Positions 18,347 through 26,323 of a DNA stretch of 64,000 nt are shown here, piece by piece (the stretch's first letter is position 1; each line of letters opens with the position of its first letter). Location of the stretch: the NCBI RefSeq assembly GCF_015234275.1, contig NZ_JADGII010000004.1. One strand, given 5' to 3'. A program made the position numbers and the translations under genes. The notes beneath the pieces were generated by a model. That model did not search any database, had not been told where the DNA came from, and saw only the letters and a list, made by a program, of their open reading frames with translations. The stretch is from Prosthecochloris ethylica. Lineage in GTDB: Bacteria > Bacteroidota > Chlorobiia > Chlorobiales > Chlorobiaceae.

Positions 18347-19081
18347 ATGAGTAGCATAGCAATTATCGCCGCCAGCGGCGTCGGCAAGCGGATGAAGCTG
18401 AACGACGGCAAGAGCAAGCAGTTTCTGGAAATCGGTGGCCGACCGGTTATCGAACATACACTTGCCGCTTTCGAACAGGCCGGAACGATTTCCGCCATCT
18501 ATATTGCAACCAAGCCCGACAGCATCGACCTGATCCGCACACTCGCCGCCGACAGAAACCTGAACAAGGTCAAAGCGGTCATTCCCGGTGGAAAAGAGCG
18601 CCAGGACTCCATCAACTGCTGTATCGAGCTGATAGAAAACCATGTCGAATCCGGGGAAATCCCCTCCCCCGAAAACATTCTGGTCCACGATGGCGCACGC
18701 CCGTTCATCCAGCCCGGGGAAATCGACGAAATCTCCGACCTGACGTCCCGCTATGGTGCCTGCGTACCGGCAAACCGTCCGAAAGACACCATCAAGGTCA
18801 TCGATGACAATCCGGAGTTCTTCGCCGAAACCCTTGACAGAAGCCGTCTTCTGCAGGTGCAGACCCCACAGGGATTCACGGCGTCGAGCCTGATTGTCGC
18901 CCATCGGCGCGCACGGAAGGTCGGGCTGTATGCCACCGATGATGCCGCCCTTGTGGAAAAGTTCTTCCCTGAGCAGAAAATCAGGATTTATGAGATGGGA
19001 TACCACAATATAAAGATCACGACTCCGGAGGATCACGTGCTGGGCCAGGCCATCTATACGACCCTGCAAAAAAAACAATAA
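18347..19081 (+). CDS. ispD: 2-C-methyl-D-erythritol 4-phosphate cytidylyltransferase
   Basis: Third enzyme of the MEP isoprenoid pathway: MEP + CTP gives CDP-ME. The CTP-binding start AASGVGKRMK, the lysine in KSKQFLEIGGRPV, the VHDGARPF motif and the late PQGF in VQTPQGFTA and TDDAALVE are all present. At 244 aa it is of usual length. IspD feeds quinone, carotenoid and (bacterio)chlorophyll tail synthesis, all heavily used in a phototroph. A tRNA pair lies immediately downstream; no strong terminator is seen between them. Confidence 0.95.
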   Translation: MSSIAIIAASGVGKRMKLNDGKSKQFLEIGGRPVIEHTLAAFEQAGTISAIYIATKPDSIDLIRTLAADRNLNKVKAVIPGGKERQDSINCCIELIENHVESGEIPSPENILVHDGARPFIQPGEIDEISDLTSRYGACVPANRPKDTIKVIDDNPEFFAETLDRSRLLQVQTPQGFTASSLIVAHRRARKVGLYATDDAALVEKFFPEQKIRIYEMGYHNIKITTPEDHVLGQAIYTTLQKKQ

Positions 19082-19152
19082 AATCGCTTCCGGTATTTGG
19101 ATATCCGGATCCACTTCGTATATTTGGAACCCTGCCGCTCATGGCGGATCCT

Positions 19153-19229
19153 GGTGAGGTAGCTCAGTTGGTTAGAGCACAGGATTCATAACCCTGAGGT
19201 CGAGGGTTCAAATCCCTCCCTCACCACCA
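19153..19229 (+). tRNA. tRNA-Met (CAU)
   Basis: A complete cloverleaf: acceptor stem GGTGAGG pairs with CCTCACC at 19219-19225, the D-arm is AGCTCAGTTGGTTAGAGC, the anticodon loop in GATTCATAACC carries CAU, the T-arm is GGGTTCAAATCCC and CCA is encoded at 19227-19229. The D-loop and sequence look like an elongator tRNA-Met. A lysidine-modified tRNA-Ile2 also has a CAU anticodon and cannot be fully excluded. Confidence 0.93.
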
Positions 19230-19291
19230 GACTTCACCGATACAGAGGTCCTTCGACTCCGGATCACCGTAGCGGCACAGTTTTTTTTCAG

Positions 19292-19364
19292 GCGGGTGTA
19301 ACTCAGTTGGTAGAGTGTTTGCTTCCCAAGCAAAATGTCGCGAGTTCGAGTCTCGTCACCCGCT
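19292..19364 (+). tRNA. tRNA-Gly (CCC)
   Basis: Acceptor stem GCGGGTG pairs with CACCCGC at 19357-19363. The D-arm is ACTCAGTTGGTAGAGT, the anticodon stem TTTGC/GCAAA encloses the loop TTCCCAA so the anticodon is CCC, and the T-arm is CGAGTTCGAGTCTCG. CCA is not encoded. It reads GGG codons. It lies 62 bp after tRNA-Met and 28 bp before the thioesterase gene. Confidence 0.92.
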
Positions 19365-19392
19365 CATCCATCAGCAGCCAACCACACGCCAC

Positions 19393-19848
19393 ATGTCTGC
19401 TTCATCCATTTTCACTACCAGCATCACACCGGAAGAGCTCAATGCGAGCCAGATTGTCGAAGGCCAGATGCCTCGTCATCTCGGCATTGAAATGATTGCG
19501 GTCGACAGCGACTCCATGACAGCGAGAATGCCCGTGGACCACCGCACCATTCAGCGCATCGGCATTCTTCACGGAGGAGCGTCCCTCGCCCTTGCCGAAA
19601 CCGTCGGCAGCATTGCCGCATCCTACTGTATCGACCGGGAAACATCATACATCGTCGGCCAGGAAATCAACGCGAACCATATCCGCCCTGTCAGATCGGG
19701 ATATGTCTACGCGAAGGCCACGCCTCATCATCTCGGAAGAAGCTCCCATGTGTGGGAAATAAAGATCACCAGTGACGAAGGAAAGCTGGTCTGTATCAGC
19801 CGCTTCACGGTTGCTGTTCTCCGCAAGCCGGAGAGCGGGAAACGTTGA
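19393..19848 (+). CDS. Hotdog-fold acyl-CoA thioesterase, PaaI/MenI (YdiI) type
   Basis: A 151-aa single hotdog-domain protein. The motif RIGILHGGASLALAETVGS carries the HGG and catalytic acidic residue of the PaaI/YdiI branch, and DRETSYIVGQEINANHIRPV is the conserved second strand region. YdiI-type members hydrolyse 1,4-dihydroxy-2-naphthoyl-CoA in menaquinone synthesis, which would suit a green sulfur bacterium, but other acyl-CoA substrates are possible. The frame is open upstream through the tRNA-Gly gene; the ATG at 19393 is chosen because translation through a tRNA is not credible. The next gene follows after 57 bp. Confidence 0.86.
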   Translation: MSASSIFTTSITPEELNASQIVEGQMPRHLGIEMIAVDSDSMTARMPVDHRTIQRIGILHGGASLALAETVGSIAASYCIDRETSYIVGQEINANHIRPVRSGYVYAKATPHHLGRSSHVWEIKITSDEGKLVCISRFTVAVLRKPESGKR

Positions 19849-19905
19849 ACATTTAGCAAAACTTTTCCTACTTTGACTGTTTGTTGTTCCTGATTTTTCC
19901 CACTT

Positions 19906-21324
19906 ATGACCAAGAAGGGTATGCAGAACGGACATCCTGACACCATCACACCGCTCACAGCTTCCGACCCCAGCAGCGAACGCCTCCAGAGACTTGTCTC
20001 CGAGCAGAAGTCCCGGAAAAAATGGCTTCTGGTACAGCCGGTCAGCAACACCAGCATGATGGTAGACTCGGGAACCGTCAGCATGCCGCTCAACCTGCTT
20101 ATGGTCGCCACCCTGGCGGGCGAACTCTTCGACGTCACCTTCATCGACGAACGGCTCGGCGACACGGTTCCCGAAGACCTTTCAGGTTACGATGTCGTAG
20201 CCATCACCTCGAGGACCCTCAATGCCACGAAAGCCTACGCGATTGCCGACAATGCAAAAGCACAGGGAAAAATCGTCATTCTCGGCGGTGTTCACCCGAC
20301 CATGCTCAATGACGAAGCCAGGGAGCACTGCAGCAGCGTCGTCTACGGAGAGATTGAATCGGTCTGGACCGAACTGGCGACAGATGTCCTGCTCGGCAGC
20401 ATGAAAGAGGTGTACAAGGCCTCGGCCCTGAAGCCCATGACCAACATGCGTCACCCCGACTTCACACACGCCCTGCAGTCGAAACGGTCGAAAAAATACA
20501 GTTCGCTCATCCCCATTCTCGCCACAAAAGGCTGCCCAGTGGGCTGTAATTTCTGTACAACGCCCACCATTTACGGAAAAAACTACCGCTACAGGGAGAT
20601 CGATTTCGTCATTGACGAGATGAAATACCACCAGGAACGGCTCGGCAAGGAGAAGATCAACCTGTCGTTCATGGACGACAATATCAGCTTCAGGCCGAAA
20701 TACTTCATGGAACTGCTCGAGGAAATGTCAAAAATCGGCGTCCGGTGGAACGCCAATATTTCCATGAACTTCCTGCACAAACCCGAAGTTGCCGAACTTG
20801 CCGGGCGCTCAGGCTGCGATCTGCTCAGCATCGGGTTCGAATCGCTCAACCCCGAAACCCTCAAAAGCGTCCACAAAGGTTCCAACAGGCTCGACAACTA
20901 CGGAACGGTCGTCAGCAACCTGCACAAGAACGGCATCGCCATCCAGGGCTACTTCATGTTCGGTTTCGACAACGACAGCGAAGAAAGCTTCCAGCTCACC
21001 TATGACTTCATCATGGAAAACCAGATCGAGTTTCCGGTCTTCTCACTGGTGACCCCGTTCCCGGGAACTCCGTATTACGACGAAATGAAACCGAGACTGC
21101 GCCACTTCGACTGGGACAAGTACGATACCTACCACTACATGTTCGAACCCGAGAAGCTGGGGGGCGAAAAACTGCTTGAAAACTTTGTAAAACTGCAGAA
21201 AGAGGTCTACAAGGGCCGCGCGATCATGCAGCGAATGAAAGGCAAGCCGCTCAACTGGGTATGGTTCGTGAACTACATGATGCACCGCTTCACCAAAAAG
21301 CTCACCCCGGAGATGTATCTGTAG
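19906..21324 (+). CDS. Cobalamin-binding radical SAM protein, BchQ/BchR/BchE-like
   Basis: A 472-aa B12-radical SAM protein. The N-terminal cobalamin-binding (Rossmann-like) domain includes MPLNLLMVATLAG, a strand in YDVVAITSRT and ILGGVHPTML. The radical SAM core has the iron-sulfur triad KGCPVGCNFC, followed by SFMDDNISF and SIGFESLNPETLKSVHKGSN. In green sulfur bacteria the closest well-known proteins of this length and domain order are the bacteriochlorophyllide methylases BchQ (C-8 side chain) and BchR (C-12), with BchE as a relative; hopanoid or other B12 methylases are alternatives. I cannot decide between them by eye. It converges on cas6 with 18 bp between stops, so it marks the left border of the CRISPR island. 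Confidence 0.82.
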   Translation: MTKKGMQNGHPDTITPLTASDPSSERLQRLVSEQKSRKKWLLVQPVSNTSMMVDSGTVSMPLNLLMVATLAGELFDVTFIDERLGDTVPEDLSGYDVVAITSRTLNATKAYAIADNAKAQGKIVILGGVHPTMLNDEAREHCSSVVYGEIESVWTELATDVLLGSMKEVYKASALKPMTNMRHPDFTHALQSKRSKKYSSLIPILATKGCPVGCNFCTTPTIYGKNYRYREIDFVIDEMKYHQERLGKEKINLSFMDDNISFRPKYFMELLEEMSKIGVRWNANISMNFLHKPEVAELAGRSGCDLLSIGFESLNPETLKSVHKGSNRLDNYGTVVSNLHKNGIAIQGYFMFGFDNDSEESFQLTYDFIMENQIEFPVFSLVTPFPGTPYYDEMKPRLRHFDWDKYDTYHYMFEPEKLGGEKLLENFVKLQKEVYKGRAIMQRMKGKPLNWVWFVNYMMHRFTKKLTPEMYL

Positions 21325-21342
21325 ACAGTAAACAGTGAATGA

Positions 21343-22143
21343 TTATGAGGAAATCCTCGAGGGTTTCACCATACCGAAGCCCTGGGCTGTCAGCCCGCCG
21401 AAACCGCAATCATAGCCAACTCTCATCAGTTCTTCGGGAAGCTGAACCCTGACAGGCGCATATGCTCCCCGAACACTGGTCTCACTGTCACTGCCCTCCT
21501 TCAGTGTAACCAGCTTCGTAATCCTGCCGTGCCGACGTTCACGATACTCCGGCGAAACCTCAAAGGAACAAGAGACGCTCTCGCGTTCAAAAGAACGCCC
21601 ATACAACGCCTCGTATTTACCCACGAGATTATCCCACATAATCCGCTCATAATTCGCATCCCCGGGAAAGAGAAATCGCGGATACTTCTCTCCAGGGTAT
21701 TTCATTGTGCAGACAAGCGGTGACAGCATTACAAACTGCATAACCTCATCGAGAACAGGAGGGTCCAGTTTTTTGACCGCTTCAACGCGAAACCTCTGAT
21801 TGCCAATCATGACCAGCGGCTGATGCAGAAGCCCTACAACGAGATGCTCGATGAACTCCGTCTTCCCGGATGAAATAAGAAGAGACACCCTTCTTGCATC
21901 AGTTGTCATCGTCCCGTTGCCATTCATCTTCCACCGTCTGTACCCAACAGGAATCAGCTGCGAAAACGTAAACAGCTTGAACATCCGTGTATCCAACCGA
22001 TACCCCTGTTCATGAAGGCGCTCTGCATATTCACTCGAACTGTTCGCAACGATATTGTAGACAAGCGAGGATACCAGATGATTGACATTCACCGGCAGGG
22101 TGAGATGGCGATTACGATGCGAGAGTTGGAGGGTTATGCGCAT
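21343..22143 (-). CDS. cas6: CRISPR pre-crRNA endoribonuclease Cas6
   Basis: RAMP-fold nuclease that cuts the repeat hairpin of the pre-crRNA and leaves the 8-base 5' tag. The N-terminal ferredoxin-like half has VNVNHLVSSLVYNIV with the family's first-helix histidine. The C-terminal glycine-rich loop GFGGLTAQGFGMV near the end is the Cas6 signature. The frame is open from 22197, but the ATG at 22143 starts directly at the first beta-strand (MRITLQLSH), which is normal. It is the last gene of the minus-strand csm operon, 66 bp after csm5, and is not fused to the RT-Cas1 as in some related loci. Confidence 0.88.
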   Translation of the reverse strand: MRITLQLSHRNRHLTLPVNVNHLVSSLVYNIVANSSSEYAERLHEQGYRLDTRMFKLFTFSQLIPVGYRRWKMNGNGTMTTDARRVSLLISSGKTEFIEHLVVGLLHQPLVMIGNQRFRVEAVKKLDPPVLDEVMQFVMLSPLVCTMKYPGEKYPRFLFPGDANYERIMWDNLVGKYEALYGRSFERESVSCSFEVSPEYRERRHGRITKLVTLKEGSDSETSVRGAYAPVRVQLPEELMRVGYDCGFGGLTAQGFGMVKPSRISS

Positions 22144-22209
22144 AGTGAGAAAGAAACACATTAAACGGTTCAAGGGTAAAAGAAGTATGCATAACACAAT
22201 CCAGAATCA

Positions 22210-23919
22210 TCACAGGAAAGGCTTGTCCTTGTAAAGCGCTGATATGAGCTGTCGCTTCCCCTTCCTGCCTTTTTGGGTTATCAGTTCTACAAAAACAATT
22301 GAGCCTGTTTGCAATGAAAGCGCGCTCAGGTTTGAAATTCCAGACATATGAATCTCGGATTCTTTATAGTCACCATCTTCTATCCTGATCTGAGGAGGCT
22401 TGATCTGATCGTTGACAATAGTTGCTCGAACACAACCCCGAGGAGGAGGTATAGACTTTTGAGCTACAGCATCTACAGCTGCAGTCTCAGCATCATTTTT
22501 CCCAAGATATCGCAATCGGCACCATCCAAGGGGCAAAAATGCTCTATCTTCATCTGTCAACAAACACCTTGATTGCGGAGCAACAGTCACTCCCCTGTCG
22601 TTAATCAGATTTCTCACACGTATCCTGTCGGGTTCACTGAGATAAAGAAACTGGGTTTTACTCATCATTCCTCCCCCCCAACCAAGCCGAAAAAGCATGG
22701 ATTTCTCTCCGTCGTCACCACGCTCAGATGTCAACAACTCATCATACCATTGCTTGACATCATTTATACAGCCTGGCTGTGTAGCCTTCTTGTAGAAGCC
22801 CCTCTCTGCAGCAGCAACAGCGGTGAAGAACTCATTGACTGTTTGCAGGAGTGCATCTACAGATTGCAAATAAGGAGGAATTCTCCCACAAAAAAACTCC
22901 TCAGCCATACCCTTGTCGATCGTAATCCTGAAACGAGCTCTGGAACCTTTACCCACAGCTTCAAGTTCAATATCAGTTCTATCCCTTGGCTGAAACCTCT
23001 CCCCATTCAATTTATAAGTTTTGACTTTTGCATTTTGCCAATTTGCTCGGCCAACAAATTTTGCATCAGTGATATTGACAATGCGGAAAAGATCTCGATG
23101 AATCGCACTTGCATCCTGCCAATGCTTGTTATAATTCTCCCTATACGTTTTGCCGTATGATGTCATCCGATCGTTAGCCTCAGGAAAACAACGTGAAAAG
23201 GTTATCGCATCAAGTGACACCCCAGAACTATTTGGGTGCTTTGAAAATTTTTCTGCAAACTTTCTCTGCCCTCTTTCATCTTTTGCTTCAGCTACAGACA
23301 GGTTTTCCGTGACATAATCTTGAAATGCTGAATGCAAAGATTTTTTCGCTCCAAGCATCTTCCACAAAAGCGCATTCCGAAAAGCGCCTTTGATTGATGA
23401 GCCTGGCAAGAAACATTCGCCTCGTCCATTCTGGATAAACTTCTTTTGCCCTTCAGACGATCTCAACGTGGTAACACCTCTTGACAGACGCTTGATCACA
23501 TTTTCTTTGTCAAGACCTAGCAAATTAAGCTTATCAAGAAAATACTGTACCGATTTCTTCTTGAATTTTTCTTTTTCACGAATTTCTCTCTTATCACTTA
23601 CTGACCTTGGTGTAATCCCTGCCAGTTGAGCGAAGGTATTGTATGAATTGACAAGCTCATTCTCATTTCTACCCAACTTCATAAATTCAGCATACCATTC
23701 AACGTAATCCCTACCCTCGACCCGAAACATTCCGTTTTCATCATATGTCCTTTCATAGATGAACTTGTAAAGCTTATCATTGTCAAGCAAATAGGCTTTA
23801 TCACCAAAAGTATAGATTCCCTCTCCATAATCAGGATCTTTCCCCTTAATGAACATAGGAACAAGAGTTTCAAGTTCGATGATACCGGATTCCTTGGTCA
23901 TATCTATTTCAATCTTCAA
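22210..23919 (-). CDS. csm5: Type III-A CRISPR RAMP protein Csm5
   Basis: Caps the crRNA 3' end of the Csm complex and helps crRNA maturation. It is a 569-aa RAMP protein. LETLVPMFIKG is the usual Csm5 opening and FLPGSSIKGAFRNALLWKM is the RAMP loop followed by the long helix. The C-terminal half contains the FLPLGWC-type region and is Lys-rich. The assigned frame starts at a TTG overlapping the csm4 stop by 11 bases, with AGGG six bases upstream; the ATG at 23901 is the alternative. The A+T content is clearly higher than that of core genes, in keeping with horizontal transfer. Gene order and size support Csm5 over a Cmr protein. Confidence 0.85.
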   Translation of the reverse strand: MKIEIDMTKESGIIELETLVPMFIKGKDPDYGEGIYTFGDKAYLLDNDKLYKFIYERTYDENGMFRVEGRDYVEWYAEFMKLGRNENELVNSYNTFAQLAGITPRSVSDKREIREKEKFKKKSVQYFLDKLNLLGLDKENVIKRLSRGVTTLRSSEGQKKFIQNGRGECFLPGSSIKGAFRNALLWKMLGAKKSLHSAFQDYVTENLSVAEAKDERGQRKFAEKFSKHPNSSGVSLDAITFSRCFPEANDRMTSYGKTYRENYNKHWQDASAIHRDLFRIVNITDAKFVGRANWQNAKVKTYKLNGERFQPRDRTDIELEAVGKGSRARFRITIDKGMAEEFFCGRIPPYLQSVDALLQTVNEFFTAVAAAERGFYKKATQPGCINDVKQWYDELLTSERGDDGEKSMLFRLGWGGGMMSKTQFLYLSEPDRIRVRNLINDRGVTVAPQSRCLLTDEDRAFLPLGWCRLRYLGKNDAETAAVDAVAQKSIPPPRGCVRATIVNDQIKPPQIRIEDGDYKESEIHMSGISNLSALSLQTGSIVFVELITQKGRKGKRQLISALYKDKPFL

Positions 23920-25006
23920 GGTTCACCCTGATGGGCACGGAAAAAGCCAATCCGTAGCGATATACATTATGCAATCCCTTCCACTCCGGAGTTCTTTGAA
24001 TATCTGGTGTGACTGGCACCATAGAACCCGACTCATGCCCGATTAACACTGTTCCCTCCGACAACATGTAGACTGTTTTCCGCTTTCGTTGTATATTTGT
24101 AGTCACTGAACCCGTCCAACCCTTGCGAAGAACAGTACTGTAAGCAACCAGACGACCGGAAAGATCTGTCATGTTTCCGGGCACGCAAAGTGAAAGCAGA
24201 CAACTGGCATTGGCTCCGTCACATCCATTAAGAAAAGTCCATGATGGATCGCCTTCTGTAACTGGATCAATAGAATATTTTGCCAGCTCTCCACAACCAG
24301 AACTGATATCGCCGCCAATTCCACCAGCCTCACTGATAACTCCCAACACCTCATCGAGAGCTTTCATAACACGATTATCCGACGTCCTGCACAATACATA
24401 CAACCCCTCTTGCTCATCATTCGAATCAAAATAAGAAACTCCACTGTGGAAAAGGTTTGACCTGCTACTGATACGATCAATAGCTACCTGAGGTCGAATT
24501 TCACTCTTCCCACTTGTATCAAAGGAATCATCATCCAATTTATGTCCAACAGGCTCAGCAAAGCTCTGCCAGCATGAAAAGATTTCACGGGAAATGAATG
24601 GTGTTTTTTTGAGGAGCTTCCCAAACTTCGATCGTTCTATTTCCCTTGAGGATTCAGTGTTTTCGTGGGAAAAACTGAAAGGAACAGACAGGGGCTTGGG
24701 CAGCCAGTAACAGTATTCCCGCCCTTTTGAAGAAAATGGAAATGCTGATGACAGGGAAAACAGCGGCGATGACAGTGAAGAACCCCTGTCAACGGCATCA
24801 CCTGCATTGAAACTCTGGAGAAACTCTTTAAATGAAATTCCGCCGGCAGAGCCAAGAAGCGCCCAATAGTTAGCGAGAGCAGCCCAGAATGTGTCTGAAT
24901 GGATATATCTCTGTGATGCTTCTATACCGGCACCGGATCTGGCCGTCCCGATATGAAGAGTGTTCCTGAAATGCAGATGAATAATGTACGTTTTCCGAGA
25001 AGACAT
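23909..25006 (-). CDS. csm4: Type III-A CRISPR RAMP protein Csm4
   Basis: Binds the 5' tag of the crRNA and links Cas10 to the Csm3 backbone. About 365 aa. The first strand (YIIHLHFRNTLHIG) is followed by the typical Csm4 HSDTFWAALANYWALLG and a C-terminal YRYGLAFSVPIRV. An IGGDISSGCGELAKY segment is the glycine-rich RAMP loop. The frame is open from a GTG at 25051 that overlaps csm3, but the ATG at 25006 starts right at the first strand and is preferred. It lies 19 bp after csm3 and overlaps csm5. Confidence 0.86.
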   Translation of the reverse strand: MSSRKTYIIHLHFRNTLHIGTARSGAGIEASQRYIHSDTFWAALANYWALLGSAGGISFKEFLQSFNAGDAVDRGSSLSSPLFSLSSAFPFSSKGREYCYWLPKPLSVPFSFSHENTESSREIERSKFGKLLKKTPFISREIFSCWQSFAEPVGHKLDDDSFDTSGKSEIRPQVAIDRISSRSNLFHSGVSYFDSNDEQEGLYVLCRTSDNRVMKALDEVLGVISEAGGIGGDISSGCGELAKYSIDPVTEGDPSWTFLNGCDGANASCLLSLCVPGNMTDLSGRLVAYSTVLRKGWTGSVTTNIQRKRKTVYMLSEGTVLIGHESGSMVPVTPDIQRTPEWKGLHNVYRYGLAFSVPIRVNLED

Positions 25007-25025
25007 GGTAAAGCGGTCATACGAA

Positions 25026-25844
25026 TTAGGCAGAATAAAAGGAAATATCACTGACCTTTGCTTTCAGGTCGCTGACTGCATGAAATCCCATTTCAGCCGC
25101 TTCATCATGCGGAATTTTCGATGGTTCGTTTTCTCCACCATATCGTACCACATGCAATGGCTTCAAATGGAATTTCACCTGCCCATGACCTCGAGCGGTG
25201 TTCCCTCCAAGTCCATCGAATTTTTCAATCTCTTCAAGAGCCCCAAGAATATTCACCAAATCCTCTTCAACATTTTTAATTGCCTGCGGACGATTGTTAT
25301 CCTGCTGAACACGGTAAACCATCGAAAAAGCAAAGCGTGCCCCAGCAGGAACCCGCTCAATGGTCCGGGGTAATGCCTGAGCTGTAATCCGGTCAACGGC
25401 TATCTCGATTTTGGCTTCAGTAACCGGAAGTCCGGACTCAATATATTTCAATTTTGTATCTTCTGTATACAGTGCATCCCTAACAAGTAGGATAGACGGC
25501 AACCCTGTTTGAGCATTACCGAACACTCGGCACACCTCTGATTTTTTCGCTTTTTCCTTATTCTCTTCAGTTTCATCGGTATAGATTTCCATCCAGATAC
25601 CTTCTGCCATTTCAGATAACTGTTGAGCTCTTTTTCTTTCCAGAAGTGAACGCATTCGTCCTCTGAGTGAACTCCCGGGAATATAAGGCTCATTTGTCAC
25701 AGGATTCTTGATAACAGGGTGGTCGATACCTCCTTTATCGATAGCATCTGCAGTTCCACCAATATGCAGACCAGTCACGGCCTCAATCTCACCGGAAACA
25801 GTCACATGGCCGAGAAGTTGTACCTTTGGTTGAGTATCGTTCAT
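25026..25844 (-). CDS. csm3: Type III-A CRISPR backbone RNase Csm3
   Basis: Backbone subunit that binds crRNA and cuts target RNA every six bases. The catalytic loop is KGGIDHPVIKNP with Asp41 at the usual position, followed by YIPGSSLRGRMRSLLE (RAMP loop plus helix) and the late glycine-rich GLGGNTARGHGQV. 272 aa is normal for Csm3. Retention of Asp41 predicts an active target-RNA nuclease, which matters because Cas10 in this locus shows no HD nuclease motif. The start overlaps the csm2 stop by four bases (ATGA), indicating coupled translation. Confidence 0.93.
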   Translation of the reverse strand: MNDTQPKVQLLGHVTVSGEIEAVTGLHIGGTADAIDKGGIDHPVIKNPVTNEPYIPGSSLRGRMRSLLERKRAQQLSEMAEGIWMEIYTDETEENKEKAKKSEVCRVFGNAQTGLPSILLVRDALYTEDTKLKYIESGLPVTEAKIEIAVDRITAQALPRTIERVPAGARFAFSMVYRVQQDNNRPQAIKNVEEDLVNILGALEEIEKFDGLGGNTARGHGQVKFHLKPLHVVRYGGENEPSKIPHDEAAEMGFHAVSDLKAKVSDISFYSA

Positions 25845-26323
25845 CTTCTATCCCCTTGATTTGAATTGGAATCTATTTTTGGAAGTGCTGCATGATAATC
25901 AAGAATCGCCTCAAAGAATTCTACGAACAAACGAAGATCTGCCACAGTCTGAATTTTATTTCCATCCAGAACACACACACTTAAAATCTCATAAAGAGCT
26001 TTCAGACTTTTTCTTTCTTTCTCACCGGTTCCAGCGATTTTCGGCAGAATAAAGCGCAACTTGTATCTATCCTTAATCTCGTGTGACGCAGCATCGCTAT
26101 GCCGGTTAGCGATATCAACAGACTTAACGTACGTATAAAACCTCCGAAGCTGTGTTGAGGTTATTTTTGATCCAATTCCTTTTGCTATTGCCGCAGCATA
26201 CTTTGGAAATTCATCTATGATTTCTGATGATTCTGAAGATGAGAACGTATGAATGTCGCCGAGCTTTTGTTTTACATTTTCAAGACTTGGCAAAGTCCCG
26301 AACACACTGAAAAAATCAACCAT
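25841..26323 (-). CDS. csm2: Type III-A CRISPR small subunit Csm2
   Basis: Small alpha-helical subunit that lines the target-RNA channel of the Csm complex. The helix TSTQLRRFYTYVKSVDI and the later KLRFILPKIAGTGEKERKSL are typical Csm2 regions; 160 aa. The longer frame from 26353 would overlap cas10 by 31 bases. The ATG at 26323 is preceded by a perfect AGGAGG eight bases upstream and shares one base with the cas10 stop, so it is the likely start. This is one of the few strong ribosome-binding sites in the operon. Confidence 0.86.
   Translation of the reverse strand: MVDFFSVFGTLPSLENVKQKLGDIHTFSSSESSEIIDEFPKYAAAIAKGIGSKITSTQLRRFYTYVKSVDIANRHSDAASHEIKDRYKLRFILPKIAGTGEKERKSLKALYEILSVCVLDGNKIQTVADLRLFVEFFEAILDYHAALPKIDSNSNQGDRR

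Noticed and set aside
19307..19392. Reading frames starting inside tRNA-Gly
   Set aside because: The tRNA cloverleaf is complete; the thioesterase starts after it at 19393.
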